Below are positions 45,280-54,100 of a stretch of DNA of 64,000 bases, in pieces. The first letter of the stretch is position 1. The number at the start of each line of letters is the position of its first letter. This DNA comes from Deltaproteobacteria bacterium. Its GTDB lineage: Bacteria; Myxococcota_A; Polyangia; Polyangiales; JADJMO01. A program made the translations under genes and the position numbers. The stretch spans positions 1-64,000 of the forward strand of contig JACPFM010000083.1 of assembly GCA_016182965.1 (NCBI GenBank), given 5' to 3'. The notes under the pieces were generated by a model, which did not search any database, had not been told where the DNA came from, and saw nothing but the letters and a program-made list of their open reading frames with translations.

Positions 45280-45473
45280 GCGCGCCGTCGAGCACGCGGC
45301 GTGCCGCCGGGCGTATGCGGACAAACGCGGAGTATTCGGCGCACGTGAGCCGGCGGACGGCGAAGACCGCCGGCGGTCCGCCGCGTGCGAACCAAGGCGA
45401 CCCGAGCAAGGCGAGCCATCCGAGCAGGGCTCCGGGTGGAATCACGGCGCGGGCCGTCGTAGCCGTGGGCACG

Positions 45474-46130
45474 ATGCGCAAGACGGCGAAGCAGCTCGGT
45501 CTCCCTGTCGCCAACGACGTAGGCGCGGCTCCCGCGAAGGCGTTCTGCCACCGGAACCGGCACGGCGTCGCGTACTACCTTCACCGGGGCACGACGCGGA
45601 CGGGCAAGCCGCGATACTTCTTCGCGAAGACGATCGGCGAGAGCCCCCTCACCGAGCTGCCCGCGGGCTGGGAGGTCGCCGAGAGCGTCAACGGCGTCGT
45701 CACCGTCAGGAAGGCCGACCCGGCGAAGGCGATCCCGCCCGCCGACCTCTCGCTCGTTCGTGACGCCCTCGATCGAGACCCGGTGGGCCGCCAGTGCGTC
45801 GTCGAGGCCAAGGGCGGCGCGATCATCATCCACGAGCCCGAAGGCGGGTCGGTTCCCATCCGCGGCGATCTGGCACAGCTGTCGAAGACGCTGGGCCTGC
45901 TGCCGAGCGAGGCGACCGCCTACTTCGAGGCGATGTCGAGGAACGCGCGCTACACGCCGGTGATGAAGTTCGAGCCCGCGTTCGTCGGCCGTGCGGGCGA
46001 GTACCTGGCCCATCGCCGGAGCTATCGCGGAGACGGCGGCTGGCTCGCGCTCTCGCACGGATCGCTCGACTCGCTCGTGAAGAAGTACGTCCGGCACATC
46101 GCACGCGAGTCGTTCTTCGAGCTGATGTAG
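45474..46130 (+). CDS. Conserved hypothetical protein
   Basis: The protein has 218 residues from the ATG at 45474; upstream in-frame sequence to 45315 looks like low-complexity leader. The N-terminal FCHRNRHGVAYYLHRGTTRTGKPRYFF resembles a small conserved DNA-related module found in unannotated bacterial proteins. The C-terminal part ends with LVKKYVRHIARESFFELM. Function unknown. It is divergent from the Rpn-like gene with about 190 bp between the starts. Confidence 0.55.
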   Translation: MRKTAKQLGLPVANDVGAAPAKAFCHRNRHGVAYYLHRGTTRTGKPRYFFAKTIGESPLTELPAGWEVAESVNGVVTVRKADPAKAIPPADLSLVRDALDRDPVGRQCVVEAKGGAIIIHEPEGGSVPIRGDLAQLSKTLGLLPSEATAYFEAMSRNARYTPVMKFEPAFVGRAGEYLAHRRSYRGDGGWLALSHGSLDSLVKKYVRHIARESFFELM

Positions 46131-46534
46131 GGGCGGCGCGTCGATCGTCGGGTACACGGACGGCGTGCCGTCTCCCTGGGCGCTCGACGAGCCGGCCCGA
46201 TACTCTCGTCTCCATGAGCGACCCGCTCAACGATCCCTACGGCTGGACCGGCACCACCCTCGCCGGCGTCTACCGGATCGACCACGTCGGAACTCCCCGG
46301 GCGGCTCGCGCCTGACGGCGAGCTTGCGCATGGCGCTCCGCTGGCAGCGGGGACGGACCGGCGCGCCGCCGCCACGGCGCCGCGCGTCGGTGGCAGAGGC
46401 GATCGGACGCTACGGCGTGGCAAGCCTGCGACACAGCGCGTCGCGTACGGGCGCAACCCGGGCTGACACCCGATGGACCCTGTGGTTCCATGCGGGTCGT
46501 TGCACCGTCGTCGACACGGTGGACGCATCGAGCC
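46131..46534. other. Intergenic with kinase remnant
   Basis: This stretch holds the truncated Ser/Thr kinase start (46214-46315) and about 220 bases of sequence upstream of mcrB. I find no further gene. The junction near 46292 marks the left edge of the segment that carries McrBC. Confidence 0.55.
46214..46315 (+). pseudogene. Truncated start of a Ser/Thr protein kinase gene
   Basis: The first 26 residues (MSDPLNDPYGWTGTTLAGVYRIDHVG) match the opening of myxobacterial Hanks-type kinases, which continue with the Gly-rich loop EGGFGVVYR. Here the similarity ends abruptly after HVG and a stop follows seven codons later. The catalytic domain is gone, so this is a remnant left when foreign DNA replaced the 3' part of the gene. 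Confidence 0.6.
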
Positions 46535-49081
46535 ATGCAGACTCCCCGCCCCGACGCGAACCAGATCGCCCTCCGTGCGCTGAAGAACATCCTCGACGCC
46601 GCCGCGCCGTTCGAGGTCGAGATCGACGGCGTGAAAGTCACATGCGCGGTCGAGCGGCTCCCCCCGGAGCCCTGGCCCGCCGGCGGCCCGAAAGACGTCG
46701 CAAGCCCCGGCGGCGACGGCCGCTGGCTCGCGCCGGTGGAGGTCCACTGCACGTGGAGCGGCGGGCAGTGCCAGCTCCGCTTCGAAGCGAGCTGGGCGAA
46801 GGGCGGACCGTACGATCAGAGGATCGCCGCGCTCGTGCGATTGCGCGATCGCCCGCAGCAGCTCGTATGGCTCAACGTCGGCCTTGCGATCGGCGACGTC
46901 GCCGACGGGAGCTCGCTCCGCATGAAGCTCGGCGTGTCGACGGCGAAGCGGAAGGTGACCGTTCCGCCGGACGTCGCGGCGCGTCTGAACGATGCCGCGA
47001 AGGCGCTGCTCGCGAAGTCCGGGCTGCCGGTGGTCAGCGCGTGGCGCGCCGACGCCGGCGAGATCGAAGTTCCATCGGGCGACATCCTCCCGAGCGCGCA
47101 GGTCGCCTTCCAGCGCTTCATCCACGTCGCGCTCCTCAAGCTCGACTTCATCGATCGCGGTCCGAAGGCGAAGGACCGCAGCAAGCTCGTCGACCTCGGG
47201 AGGTGGGCGCTCGACGCAGATGCGCTTCCCGCGTTCGAGGACGCCGAGGACGAGGAGGAGCAGGCCCCGGCGCGCCCCGCGGACGATCGCACCCGGCGCT
47301 ACTGGGCCGGCGGGTTCGGCGAGCCGGCGCGGCTCCAGGAGTTCGTCGGCAACGCCTGCTGGAAGCCCGGCTCGACGCGCGAAGACACGAGCAACGCCGC
47401 CAAGCGCACCTGGAAGCGGCTCGACGACATGCGGCCGGGCGACTTGCTCGCCATCAAGGGCTACGGCGAGAACAACGACCTGAACGTGCACAAGATCGGC
47501 GAGGTCACGGCCGTCGACGCACAGACCGGCCGCGTCGATCTGACGTGGCTCGATCGGCCGCTGTATCGCGGTAAGGCGCCGAAAGGTGCGAACGCGGGTG
47601 GCTGGTTCGACACGTTGGTGCCGGTGAAGCGGCCCGACGTGATCGAGAAGCTCTTCTCCGTCGCCGCGGCTTCTGAGGAGCCTGCGCCGGCTGCCAAGCC
47701 GGTCGCTCAGGCGTCTTCGCTCCCGCTCAACCTCATCTTGTACGGCCCTCCTGGCACCGGGAAGACCTATCGCCTGCGCGACGAGCTGGTCCCCATGTTC
47801 ACGCGGGCGGCCCGCACCGAGGCGGCGGCGGTCGCGGAGATCCTCGGCTCGCGCAAGTGGTGGGAGGTCTTCGCGCTCGCCCTGAAGGAAATCGGCGGAC
47901 CCGTGAAGGTCGACGCGCTGATGGAGCACCCGTACGTCAAGGCCCGCCGCGCGACGTCGGAGGTCACGACGTCGCTGCCTCAGCTCATCTGGCAGACGCT
48001 CAGCGCGCACGCCGTCCCGACGAGCAAGACGGTGAAGCTGAAGCAGAAGCACGGTGAGCCGTTGTTCGACAAGGACACCGACAGCTCCTGGCGGCTGGTC
48101 ATGCCGCTGCCCGATGATCTCGCCGAGATCGAGAAGCAGATCCGCGCACCGCGCGGCAGGGAGATCACCGAAGACTACAAGTTCGTCACCTTCCACCAGG
48201 CGTACGGGTACGAGGACTTCGTCGAGGGCATCCGGCCACGGCTCGCGTCGGCAGAGCAAGACGACGACGACGGAGCCGGGCTCAGCTACCAGCTCGAGGA
48301 CGGCGTGTTCAAGCAAGCCGTCCGCGCCGCCCTGAGGCTCACCGGGTTCACCGGAACGCTCGACGAGGCATGCCGGCTGCCCTCGGCCGAGCGGCGGCGG
48401 CTGTTCGAGCACGCGCCGCTGTACGCGGTCTTCATCGACGAGATCAACCGCGGGAACGTCGCGCGCGTGTTCGGTGAGCTGATCACGCTGCTCGAGCCCG
48501 ACAAGCGGCTCGGCGCCGAGAACGAGCTCATCGTCACGCTGCCGTACTCGCGGGCGCGGTTCGGCGTCCCGAAGAACCTCCACGTCATCGGCACCATGAA
48601 CACCGCCGATCGCAGCGTCGAGGCGCTCGACGCCGCGCTGCGGAGGCGGTTCGAGTTCGAGGAGCTCGCGCCACGGCCCGAGCTACTCGACTTCAGTCTC
48701 GAGGTGAACGTCGATCTCGAGGCGATGCTCCGCGTGATGAACGAGCGCATCGAGAAGCTCGTCGATCGCGACCACTGCATCGGCCACTCGTACTTCCTCG
48801 CGCTGGAGGACGAGCCCACGCTGGCCGCGCTCAAGCGCGTGTTCACGAACAAGATCGTGCCGTTGCTGCAGGAGTACTTCTTCGGCGACTGGGGCAAGAT
48901 CGGCCTGGTCCTCGGACCGAAGTTCGTCGAGCGGAGCGAGGGCAAGCAGTCGGTGCTCGCCGACTTCGATCACCCCGACCGCGACCTCCTCGACGGCCGC
49001 GCCCGCTACCGCCTGCTCGACCTCGCCGACCGGACCGACGCCGACTTCCGCAGCATCTACGAACATGCTCCGAAGGGTTGA
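46535..49081 (+). CDS. mcrB: McrB-like restriction GTPase
   Basis: The protein has 848 residues from the ATG at 46535. Residues 1-240 are an uncharacterised N-terminal region. About 250-385 contain an EVE/PUA-like module (GDLLAIKGYGENNDLNVHKIGEV), which in McrB relatives recognises modified bases. The AAA+ motor starts at G404 (GPPGTGKT, K410) and has Walker B FIDEINRGNVARVFGEL and sensor GTMNTADRS. McrB works with McrC to cut modified DNA using GTP. It overlaps mcrC by 17 bp, so the pair is translated together. Confidence 0.88.
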   Translation: MQTPRPDANQIALRALKNILDAAAPFEVEIDGVKVTCAVERLPPEPWPAGGPKDVASPGGDGRWLAPVEVHCTWSGGQCQLRFEASWAKGGPYDQRIAALVRLRDRPQQLVWLNVGLAIGDVADGSSLRMKLGVSTAKRKVTVPPDVAARLNDAAKALLAKSGLPVVSAWRADAGEIEVPSGDILPSAQVAFQRFIHVALLKLDFIDRGPKAKDRSKLVDLGRWALDADALPAFEDAEDEEEQAPARPADDRTRRYWAGGFGEPARLQEFVGNACWKPGSTREDTSNAAKRTWKRLDDMRPGDLLAIKGYGENNDLNVHKIGEVTAVDAQTGRVDLTWLDRPLYRGKAPKGANAGGWFDTLVPVKRPDVIEKLFSVAAASEEPAPAAKPVAQASSLPLNLILYGPPGTGKTYRLRDELVPMFTRAARTEAAAVAEILGSRKWWEVFALALKEIGGPVKVDALMEHPYVKARRATSEVTTSLPQLIWQTLSAHAVPTSKTVKLKQKHGEPLFDKDTDSSWRLVMPLPDDLAEIEKQIRAPRGREITEDYKFVTFHQAYGYEDFVEGIRPRLASAEQDDDDGAGLSYQLEDGVFKQAVRAALRLTGFTGTLDEACRLPSAERRRLFEHAPLYAVFIDEINRGNVARVFGELITLLEPDKRLGAENELIVTLPYSRARFGVPKNLHVIGTMNTADRSVEALDAALRRRFEFEELAPRPELLDFSLEVNVDLEAMLRVMNERIEKLVDRDHCIGHSYFLALEDEPTLAALKRVFTNKIVPLLQEYFFGDWGKIGLVLGPKFVERSEGKQSVLADFDHPDRDLLDGRARYRLLDLADRTDADFRSIYEHAPKG

Positions 49082-50309
49082 GCTGTTCGAGCACGAGACG
49101 ATGGAGGTCGGGCGATCTCTCCGCCCCGATCCGGAGGCGCGCCTCGGCGCGCAGGACTTCGAGGCGCTGGTCAAGTTCAACGACGACACGGGCCAGCGGT
49201 TCTTCCGCGTCGGTCACCAGAGGATCACGGCCTGCCAGTTCGTCGGCTACGTCGAGGTGGGCGAGCTCGCGATCGAGATCCTGCCGAAGGCAGACCGCGA
49301 CGCGAAGGCCGACGCCGCGCCGTGGCGCGCCGGCATGCTCGAGATGCTCCACGCCGCCACGGGGCTGCGCTTCGAGCACCCGACCGAGTCCTCGCAGACG
49401 GCCGGGCGCTCCACCCTGCTCCACGTCGTGATCGCGCGGTTCCTCGAGGAGGTGGAGACGCTCGCGCATCAGGGGCTCGCGCGCGGTTATCGAAGCGAGG
49501 AGCAGAACGGTCCGGTGTTCCGCGGCAAGCTCCTCCTGCAACAGCAGCTGCGCGAGAACCTCGCGCGCGACGATCGGTTCTTCGTCCGCACGACGACATA
49601 CGATCGCGACATCGTCGTGAACCGCATCTTGCGGGCCGCGCTCGACGCGCTGCAGACGTTGCGCATCGATGCGACCGCGGCCCGCCGCGCCGCGCAGTGC
49701 GCCGACGCCTTCGCCACCGTGACCCGCGGGCGCGTGAACGGGAGCGACTTCGACCGACTGCGCCTCGGCCGCTCGACGGCGCGTTACCACGACGCCCTCC
49801 TCCTCGCGCGGATGATCCTCGAGCGGCGAGCGCCCGAGCTCCGATCGGGCCGCGCGCCGGTGTTCGCGCTGCTGTTCGACATGAACGTGCTCTGGGAGCG
49901 CTACGTCGCGGCGCTCTTCCGGAAGGCCGCCGGCCGGCGGTTCACGGTTCGCACCCAGGAAGGACGCGGCTTCTGGCGCGCGGCGGGGTCGACCGAACGC
50001 ACGGTCCGCCCGGACATCGTCGTCGAGTCCGAGGACGGGAGCGTGGTCCTGATCGCCGACACCAAGTGGAAGCTCGTGCGCGAAGGCGTGCCGTCGGACG
50101 ACGATCTGAAGCAGATGTTCGTGTACAACGAGCTGTTCGGCTCGGCGCGCTCGCTGTTGATCTATCCGACGGGCGGCGCGTCGAAGACGCGGGAGGGCGG
50201 GTTCACCGGCCGCAAGCACACGTGCAGCACGGCGCACCTCGGGGTGTTGGAGGGGGCGCGGTGGAGCGCGAAGCACCTCGAGCAGCAGATCGTCCGGCTG
50301 ATCGGCTGA
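49065..50309 (+). CDS. mcrC: McrC-like restriction nuclease subunit
   Basis: The protein has 414 residues. The N-terminal part has the FxVGY-type beta domain that contacts McrB (QFVGYVEVGELAIEILPK), and the C-terminal part is a PD-(D/E)XK nuclease with RPDIVVESEDG (Asp) followed by VLIADTKWK (Asp-x-Lys). With McrB it should form a GTP-driven restriction complex against modified or hypermodified invading DNA. The start at 49065 overlaps the mcrB 3' end. Confidence 0.88.
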   Translation: MLRRVELFEHETMEVGRSLRPDPEARLGAQDFEALVKFNDDTGQRFFRVGHQRITACQFVGYVEVGELAIEILPKADRDAKADAAPWRAGMLEMLHAATGLRFEHPTESSQTAGRSTLLHVVIARFLEEVETLAHQGLARGYRSEEQNGPVFRGKLLLQQQLRENLARDDRFFVRTTTYDRDIVVNRILRAALDALQTLRIDATAARRAAQCADAFATVTRGRVNGSDFDRLRLGRSTARYHDALLLARMILERRAPELRSGRAPVFALLFDMNVLWERYVAALFRKAAGRRFTVRTQEGRGFWRAAGSTERTVRPDIVVESEDGSVVLIADTKWKLVREGVPSDDDLKQMFVYNELFGSARSLLIYPTGGASKTREGGFTGRKHTCSTAHLGVLEGARWSAKHLEQQIVRLIG

Positions 50310-50357
50310 CGAGGCGGTTGGGAGTTGCCGTGCACCTCGCCCGGGCGTGAAGGGTCG

Positions 50358-50590
50358 ATCAGCCGTCGGCGAAGCCTCCGCCTCGAATGTCTGGGGCATT
50401 GGCGCGCGGTCGATCGGGGACGACGCCCAAGCGGCTCCACCTCGGTGCAGTGGAGGAGTGCTCCCGCTGCTCGATCGGTCGATCGGCTGTGAATCCGGGC
50501 GTGCGAGCATGCGAAGATCGCCCTCGCTCGCCATATGCGCGAGCCTCTGCCCGGCCCCGATCAAGTCCAGCGCGTAGTCGCCCCCTACGC
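50358..50590 (-). pseudogene. Decayed third Rpn-like 3' end
   Basis: In the reverse direction this stretch reads GDYALDLIGAG, EGDLRMLARPD, QPIDRSSS and finally SPIDRA, then GGFADG and a stop in a shifted frame. These correspond in order to SDFALHYIGLG, EAQALLRVLAR, FAVDRAIEQ, RWIDRA and EVFADG of the intact Rpn-like protein. At least one frameshift separates the parts. It is a degraded remnant, not a gene. Confidence 0.55.
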
Positions 50591-50641
50591 GCGTGATGCC
50601 GATCGCACAGCCACAGCCGTTTGCCCCGCAGAACGAAGAGA

Positions 50642-50669
50642 GGGCGCCCGAGCCAGTGATCGGGCGCCC
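50642..50669 (-). terminator. Strong intrinsic-type hairpin
   Basis: Stem GGGCGCCCGA/TCGGGCGCCC (10 perfect pairs) with an 8-base loop. On the minus strand it lies 16 bp downstream of the HicA-like gene stop and is followed by a T-rich TCTCTTCGTTCT stretch, as expected for the end of that transcript. Confidence 0.7.
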
Positions 50670-50685
50670 CCGTCCTCAGGAGTGG

Positions 50686-51189
50686 CTACCGCGACGACGG
50701 CGCGTTCCCTCGACCCCGGCCCGAAGGCTGCCCGGCCCTCGTGCTCGGCCAGTTGCCGCCGGCGCCGCCGCCTTTGGCGCCGGGCGTATGCACGCCGCCG
50801 CCCTTGCCGCCCGACGAACTCGAGCCACCGCCCTTGGCCCCGCTCGATCCGCTGGAGCCCTTGCGACGGCTCCCGCTGCTTCCCTTGGTCATGATGAACC
50901 GACCTTTCTCGAAGCTCGGCGCCGCCGAAATCACCACGATTTCCGCCAGCCCGAGTGGTGCGGGCTCCTCACCCACGAGGGCCCGACGACGCGCGCGAAC
51001 GCGGCGGAACTTCGCCAGGATGCCGACCGGCACGTCATGGGCCAGGTGATTCCGGATGACGATGAATGTTTCGCCATCGTCGAATCGCCACGTTTCGTGC
51101 GACCCACTCGTGCGGACGTCTCGAGCGCCGAGGTTCCGCAGCTCAGTGCGAAGCGCTCGCCATGTCTTGGGGCATGGATGTGCGCGCAT
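50686..51189 (-). CDS. HicA-like toxin with Gly/Ser/Lys-rich tail
   Basis: The protein has 167 residues from the ATG at 51189. Residues of about 1-75 match the HicA mRNA interferase fold: WRALRTELRNLGARDV, then GSHETWRF with the catalytic-type His, then VIRNHLAHDVPVGILAKFRR. The rest is a low-complexity SSG/KGGG tail of about 70 residues, unlike normal HicA proteins of 60-80 residues. The partner antitoxin HicB is absent; instead the start overlaps the stop of an unknown 441-residue gene (TGATG). A strong hairpin ends the transcript. Confidence 0.6.
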   Translation of the reverse strand: MRAHPCPKTWRALRTELRNLGARDVRTSGSHETWRFDDGETFIVIRNHLAHDVPVGILAKFRRVRARRRALVGEEPAPLGLAEIVVISAAPSFEKGRFIMTKGSSGSRRKGSSGSSGAKGGGSSSSGGKGGGVHTPGAKGGGAGGNWPSTRAGQPSGRGRGNAPSSR

Positions 51190-52514
51190 CACGCGAGTTG
51201 CCTCGTGAGCACGAAGAACGCCTCGAAGAAGGCGTCCTCGCTCGGCGCGCGATTGCCAGCCCGCGCGAGCTTCTCGCAAGCCTCGATTCGGCGAAGGGTC
51301 GCAGGCGGAAGATCCGGGGCCTTGCGCAGGTGATGAACCGCGCCGCTGATGAACGAGCCCGGGTCGAGGCTCATGAACGCGGAGAGGAAGAGATCACCGG
51401 AGTCGTGATCGCCTGCGCACAGCGCCCTTTCGGCCCGCTCGACGAGAAGCCGCGCCGTCTCGTCGTGGATCTTCCGCAAGATGGAGATTCGGTGTTTCTC
51501 CGCCGTCGCTCCGTCTCGATCGTCTGTACCCCTGAGCGCGGCGTCGATCGTGTCGACCGGGAACCCTCGGCCCAAATCGATGCAAACGTCGATCAGTGCT
51601 CGTCCGCGCGTCTTCCATGACGTGCCCGTACCCAGGTGCCGGCCGAGCATCGGATGCCAGAACCGATCCAAGGGTGCCCGCTTGAATCTCTGGAAGGCGA
51701 GATCGTAGGCGTCACCGTCGTGGCTGCCCGGCGGCAATGAGAAGAGCCACTCGTACAGCGCGCGAGCCTCATCGCCCCCGCAATGGTGAAGGCGCTGGAC
51801 CGCGAGCGGCGCCGCCCATGGCGGGATGGAGCTCGCCTTATGGGTCACCCAGGACTCGCTGGTCGAATCGACGCGCTCACGGAGTACATCCCTAAGGGCA
51901 TCGACCTTGATCAAGTTCGGGAAACGCTCGTGAAGGGCAAGGAGCACGGAGACCGGCTGGGTCCTCAGGGCGATGTCCGCCGCCGCGATGTCGTCATGGG
52001 CTCGCTCGAGCAAGCCCACGACGAGAGGCTCAGGCCGGGCCTCCTCAATCGCCTGGACGAACTGATCGGCCTGGAACCAGACGAAGCCCGGCGGCGGTTC
52101 CGGAAGACCGACGTTGAGGGCGTTGAAAATGCAACCACCCCGCGCCTTGTCGACGAAGCGGTACCATTGGTAGTGAGGCAGCCGGCCCCTCAGGGGCAGC
52201 GTGAGATCGTCGATCCAGGCCTCCGCCGAGATCCTCTCAGCCAACCGAAGCACCTCCAGGATGTGCCGGTCCCCGGACGCGGGCAGTACCTCGGCGAGGC
52301 GCCTGACGAAGGGCCTCTCGGCGAGTTCCAAGCCCGGGCCGAGTCGCGCCCTGAGCACAGCTATCAGCGTCCGAACATCGAGCTCCTCAACATGATCGAG
52401 GAGGAACCCATACGCATCGCGCCCGAGCGGCTTCTCGGACGCGGCACGGCCGAAGACCCGCGTGGGCGATCCGCGCGAGCCTTGATACAAGGTATCGAGC
52501 ATGAGGCGATCCAT
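51189..52514 (-). CDS. Unknown helical protein coupled to HicA-like gene
   Basis: The protein has 441 residues, mostly alpha-helical with many Leu, Arg and Asp. It starts MDRLMLDTLYQGSRGSP and shows FVWFQADQFVQAIEEARPEP and IFNALNVGLPEPPPGF motifs but no known active site. The TGATG overlap with the HicA-like gene shows they are translated together. It could be an antitoxin, sensor or separate effector. I do not recognise the family. Confidence 0.6.
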   Translation of the reverse strand: MDRLMLDTLYQGSRGSPTRVFGRAASEKPLGRDAYGFLLDHVEELDVRTLIAVLRARLGPGLELAERPFVRRLAEVLPASGDRHILEVLRLAERISAEAWIDDLTLPLRGRLPHYQWYRFVDKARGGCIFNALNVGLPEPPPGFVWFQADQFVQAIEEARPEPLVVGLLERAHDDIAAADIALRTQPVSVLLALHERFPNLIKVDALRDVLRERVDSTSESWVTHKASSIPPWAAPLAVQRLHHCGGDEARALYEWLFSLPPGSHDGDAYDLAFQRFKRAPLDRFWHPMLGRHLGTGTSWKTRGRALIDVCIDLGRGFPVDTIDAALRGTDDRDGATAEKHRISILRKIHDETARLLVERAERALCAGDHDSGDLFLSAFMSLDPGSFISGAVHHLRKAPDLPPATLRRIEACEKLARAGNRAPSEDAFFEAFFVLTRQLA

Positions 52515-52744
52515 GGAGGCCGCCTTTCGTCGTTCGAGTCCGTCGTCCCACCCTCGAAGGGGCCCGCAACTTCACTCGGACCTGTGCGGTCGGGGCTCTC
52601 TGCCCGAGTGCTCGGAGTCGACCTTAGCCACGTAGAGAGAGCTGTCAACCGCTGCCCCCCGGGGACGTGGGGAACCGATGCAAGAGCAGGTTTGAAGAAC
52701 CGAAGTGCGCGGAATCAGTTGATTCATGCCGCTGCGGTCGTTTC
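52515..52744. other. Intergenic before FHA remnant
   Basis: These 230 bases hold the upstream region of the unknown gene and the right edge of the foreign segment. They are slightly less GC-rich and I see no coding potential. Confidence 0.5.
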
Positions 52745-53189
52745 CGGTGCCGGTCTCGCCGAGGATGAGCGCGGTCTCGCCGGCCTGGGCGGCGATGTCG
52801 ATGAGCGCGTACGCGCGCTCGTGCGCGGGGCCCAGCGCGTAGCCATCTTCGACGACGACGGCGGGGCTCGGGAACGCCGCCGCGTCGGGCACCAGCAGCA
52901 TGATGGCCGTGCCCGCGCGCACGGCGCTGGCGTTCGCGTGAACGAGCTCGCCGTCGATCCGCACGCCGTCGACCGCTGTCTGCCGAGATCGCGGATCCGC
53001 CAGAACGATCCGTCGCGCGCGATCTCCACGTGCGCGCGCGACACCGACTGGTCTTCGACGGCGACGTCGGCGCTGCGGCCACGCCCGATCGTGAGGGTGC
53101 GACCGCGGAGCGGGTGGATGTCGCAGCGTGGGCGACCGTCGGACCAGGTTAGGACCACCGCCGGCGCGGGCGCCCCGCGCGATCGTGGT
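52745..53189 (-). pseudogene. Truncated FHA/sigma-54 activator gene
   Basis: On the minus strand an FHA domain is clear (VVLTWSDGRPRC, RGRTLTIGRGRSADV, VSRAHVEI, then RIRDLG). One base is missing near 52975-52985, after which the reading shifts and continues DGVRIDGELVHA. It then runs into LILGETGTG, the Walker A of a sigma-54 AAA+ activator, where the match stops and foreign sequence begins. The AAA+ and DNA-binding parts are gone. The N-terminus merges into the 83-bp repeat at 53190. Confidence 0.6.
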
Positions 53190-53272
53190 GTTCCAGCGCG
53201 GACTGAGCGCGGCGTCGTGAAGGCCGACGTCCCATGCTCTGCGCGGGGAACGGCCGCGTAGGCAGCCGGCGC
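53190..53272. repeat. Left copy of an 83-bp direct repeat
   Basis: This copy matches 57627-57709 in the same orientation at 76 of 83 positions. Both read GCLRGRSPxxAxDVGLxDAALSPxWN on the minus strand in one frame. The two copies bracket the transposition genes. Confidence 0.7.
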
Positions 53273-53371
53273 TCCCCGCGTCGCGCGCGGGACGGGACGT
53301 TGCCGGAAAGTTGAGGAGATCGGAGGAGGCGGGGATCGTCTCCTTGTGATCAAACTCGAAGCCGAGTCCCC

Positions 53372-54010
53372 ATGAGTCCGACCATCGGACTCCCTCCTCC
53401 TGGTACGGAACGCTGCCTCGATACGTCGCGCAAGTCCAGATACCGGGGCGGCACCCTGGTCGCCGAGGAGGTGCGGGACGTGAAAGAGCACCTCCGTCGG
53501 CTGGCGGCTCCCGACGAGTATCGGCCGTGCTCGTGCGCGCGCTGCGGCCATCGCCGGCTGCACGTACACAGTCGTCCGGAGCGCCATCCGCTGGGTGAAC
53601 CGTCGTTGCCGCCGGCGGTGATGATCCTCCAGTTTCGCTGCGCGAACGAGGCGTGCGGCGCGACGTGGCGGATCCTGCCGCTCTTTCTCGCGCGGCACCT
53701 ATGGCACGCGTGGAGGGCCATCGAGCGGAGCGTGTCCTCGGCGCCGTCGGCCGCCGCGCCGTCGATCGCTGCGCGCACGCGAGATCGCTGGCGGGCGCGG
53801 CTCGCGTCATCTGCTCGGGTAGCGGTGGCGGTGCTGGCGACCAGCCTAGGGATCATGCTGGAGGCGATCGCCAAGCGCGTCGGACTGCTCGGCACGCGCG
53901 GCGAGCTCGTCGAGGCGTACGTCGCGATGACGGCGGCCTCGCCGGGCGAGCAACTCTCGTCGCTCTCGGCTCTCGTGCACCGACTCGAGCGGGGCATTCG
54001 TCTCATGTGA
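53372..54010 (+). CDS. Zinc-ribbon protein of the transposon (DUF6431-like)
   Basis: The protein has 212 residues. The N-terminal half holds two Cys pairs (CSCARC and RCANEAC), separated by an HVHSRPERHPLG segment, and the LARHLWHAW motif. These match small zinc-ribbon proteins that travel with IS481-type transposases. The C-terminal half is helical. It probably helps transposase assembly or DNA recognition. It begins with a perfect palindrome (53374-53392). Confidence 0.55.
   Translation: MSPTIGLPPPGTERCLDTSRKSRYRGGTLVAEEVRDVKEHLRRLAAPDEYRPCSCARCGHRRLHVHSRPERHPLGEPSLPPAVMILQFRCANEACGATWRILPLFLARHLWHAWRAIERSVSSAPSAAAPSIAARTRDRWRARLASSARVAVAVLATSLGIMLEAIAKRVGLLGTRGELVEAYVAMTAASPGEQLSSLSALVHRLERGIRLM
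53374..53392. promoter_or_regulatory. Perfect palindrome at gene start
   Basis: GAGTCCGA and TCGGACTC (8 pairs) are separated by the 3-base loop CCA. It covers the first codons of the zinc-ribbon gene and could be an operator, a transposase-binding site or an mRNA hairpin near the start codon. Confidence 0.45.
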
Positions 54011-54100
54011 GCTCGGGGTGCGTCGCGCAGATCTGGGACGCCGCGACGTGAGCAGTCGATCCCATCGTTTGTGGCGCGAGTCCTGTTGAAGGATGGCGCG

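Noticed and set aside
51783..53261. Plus-strand open frame ending in RTERGVVKADVPCSARGTAA
   Set aside because: Its end only reflects the 83-bp repeat; the rest is antisense to the 441-residue gene and the FHA remnant.
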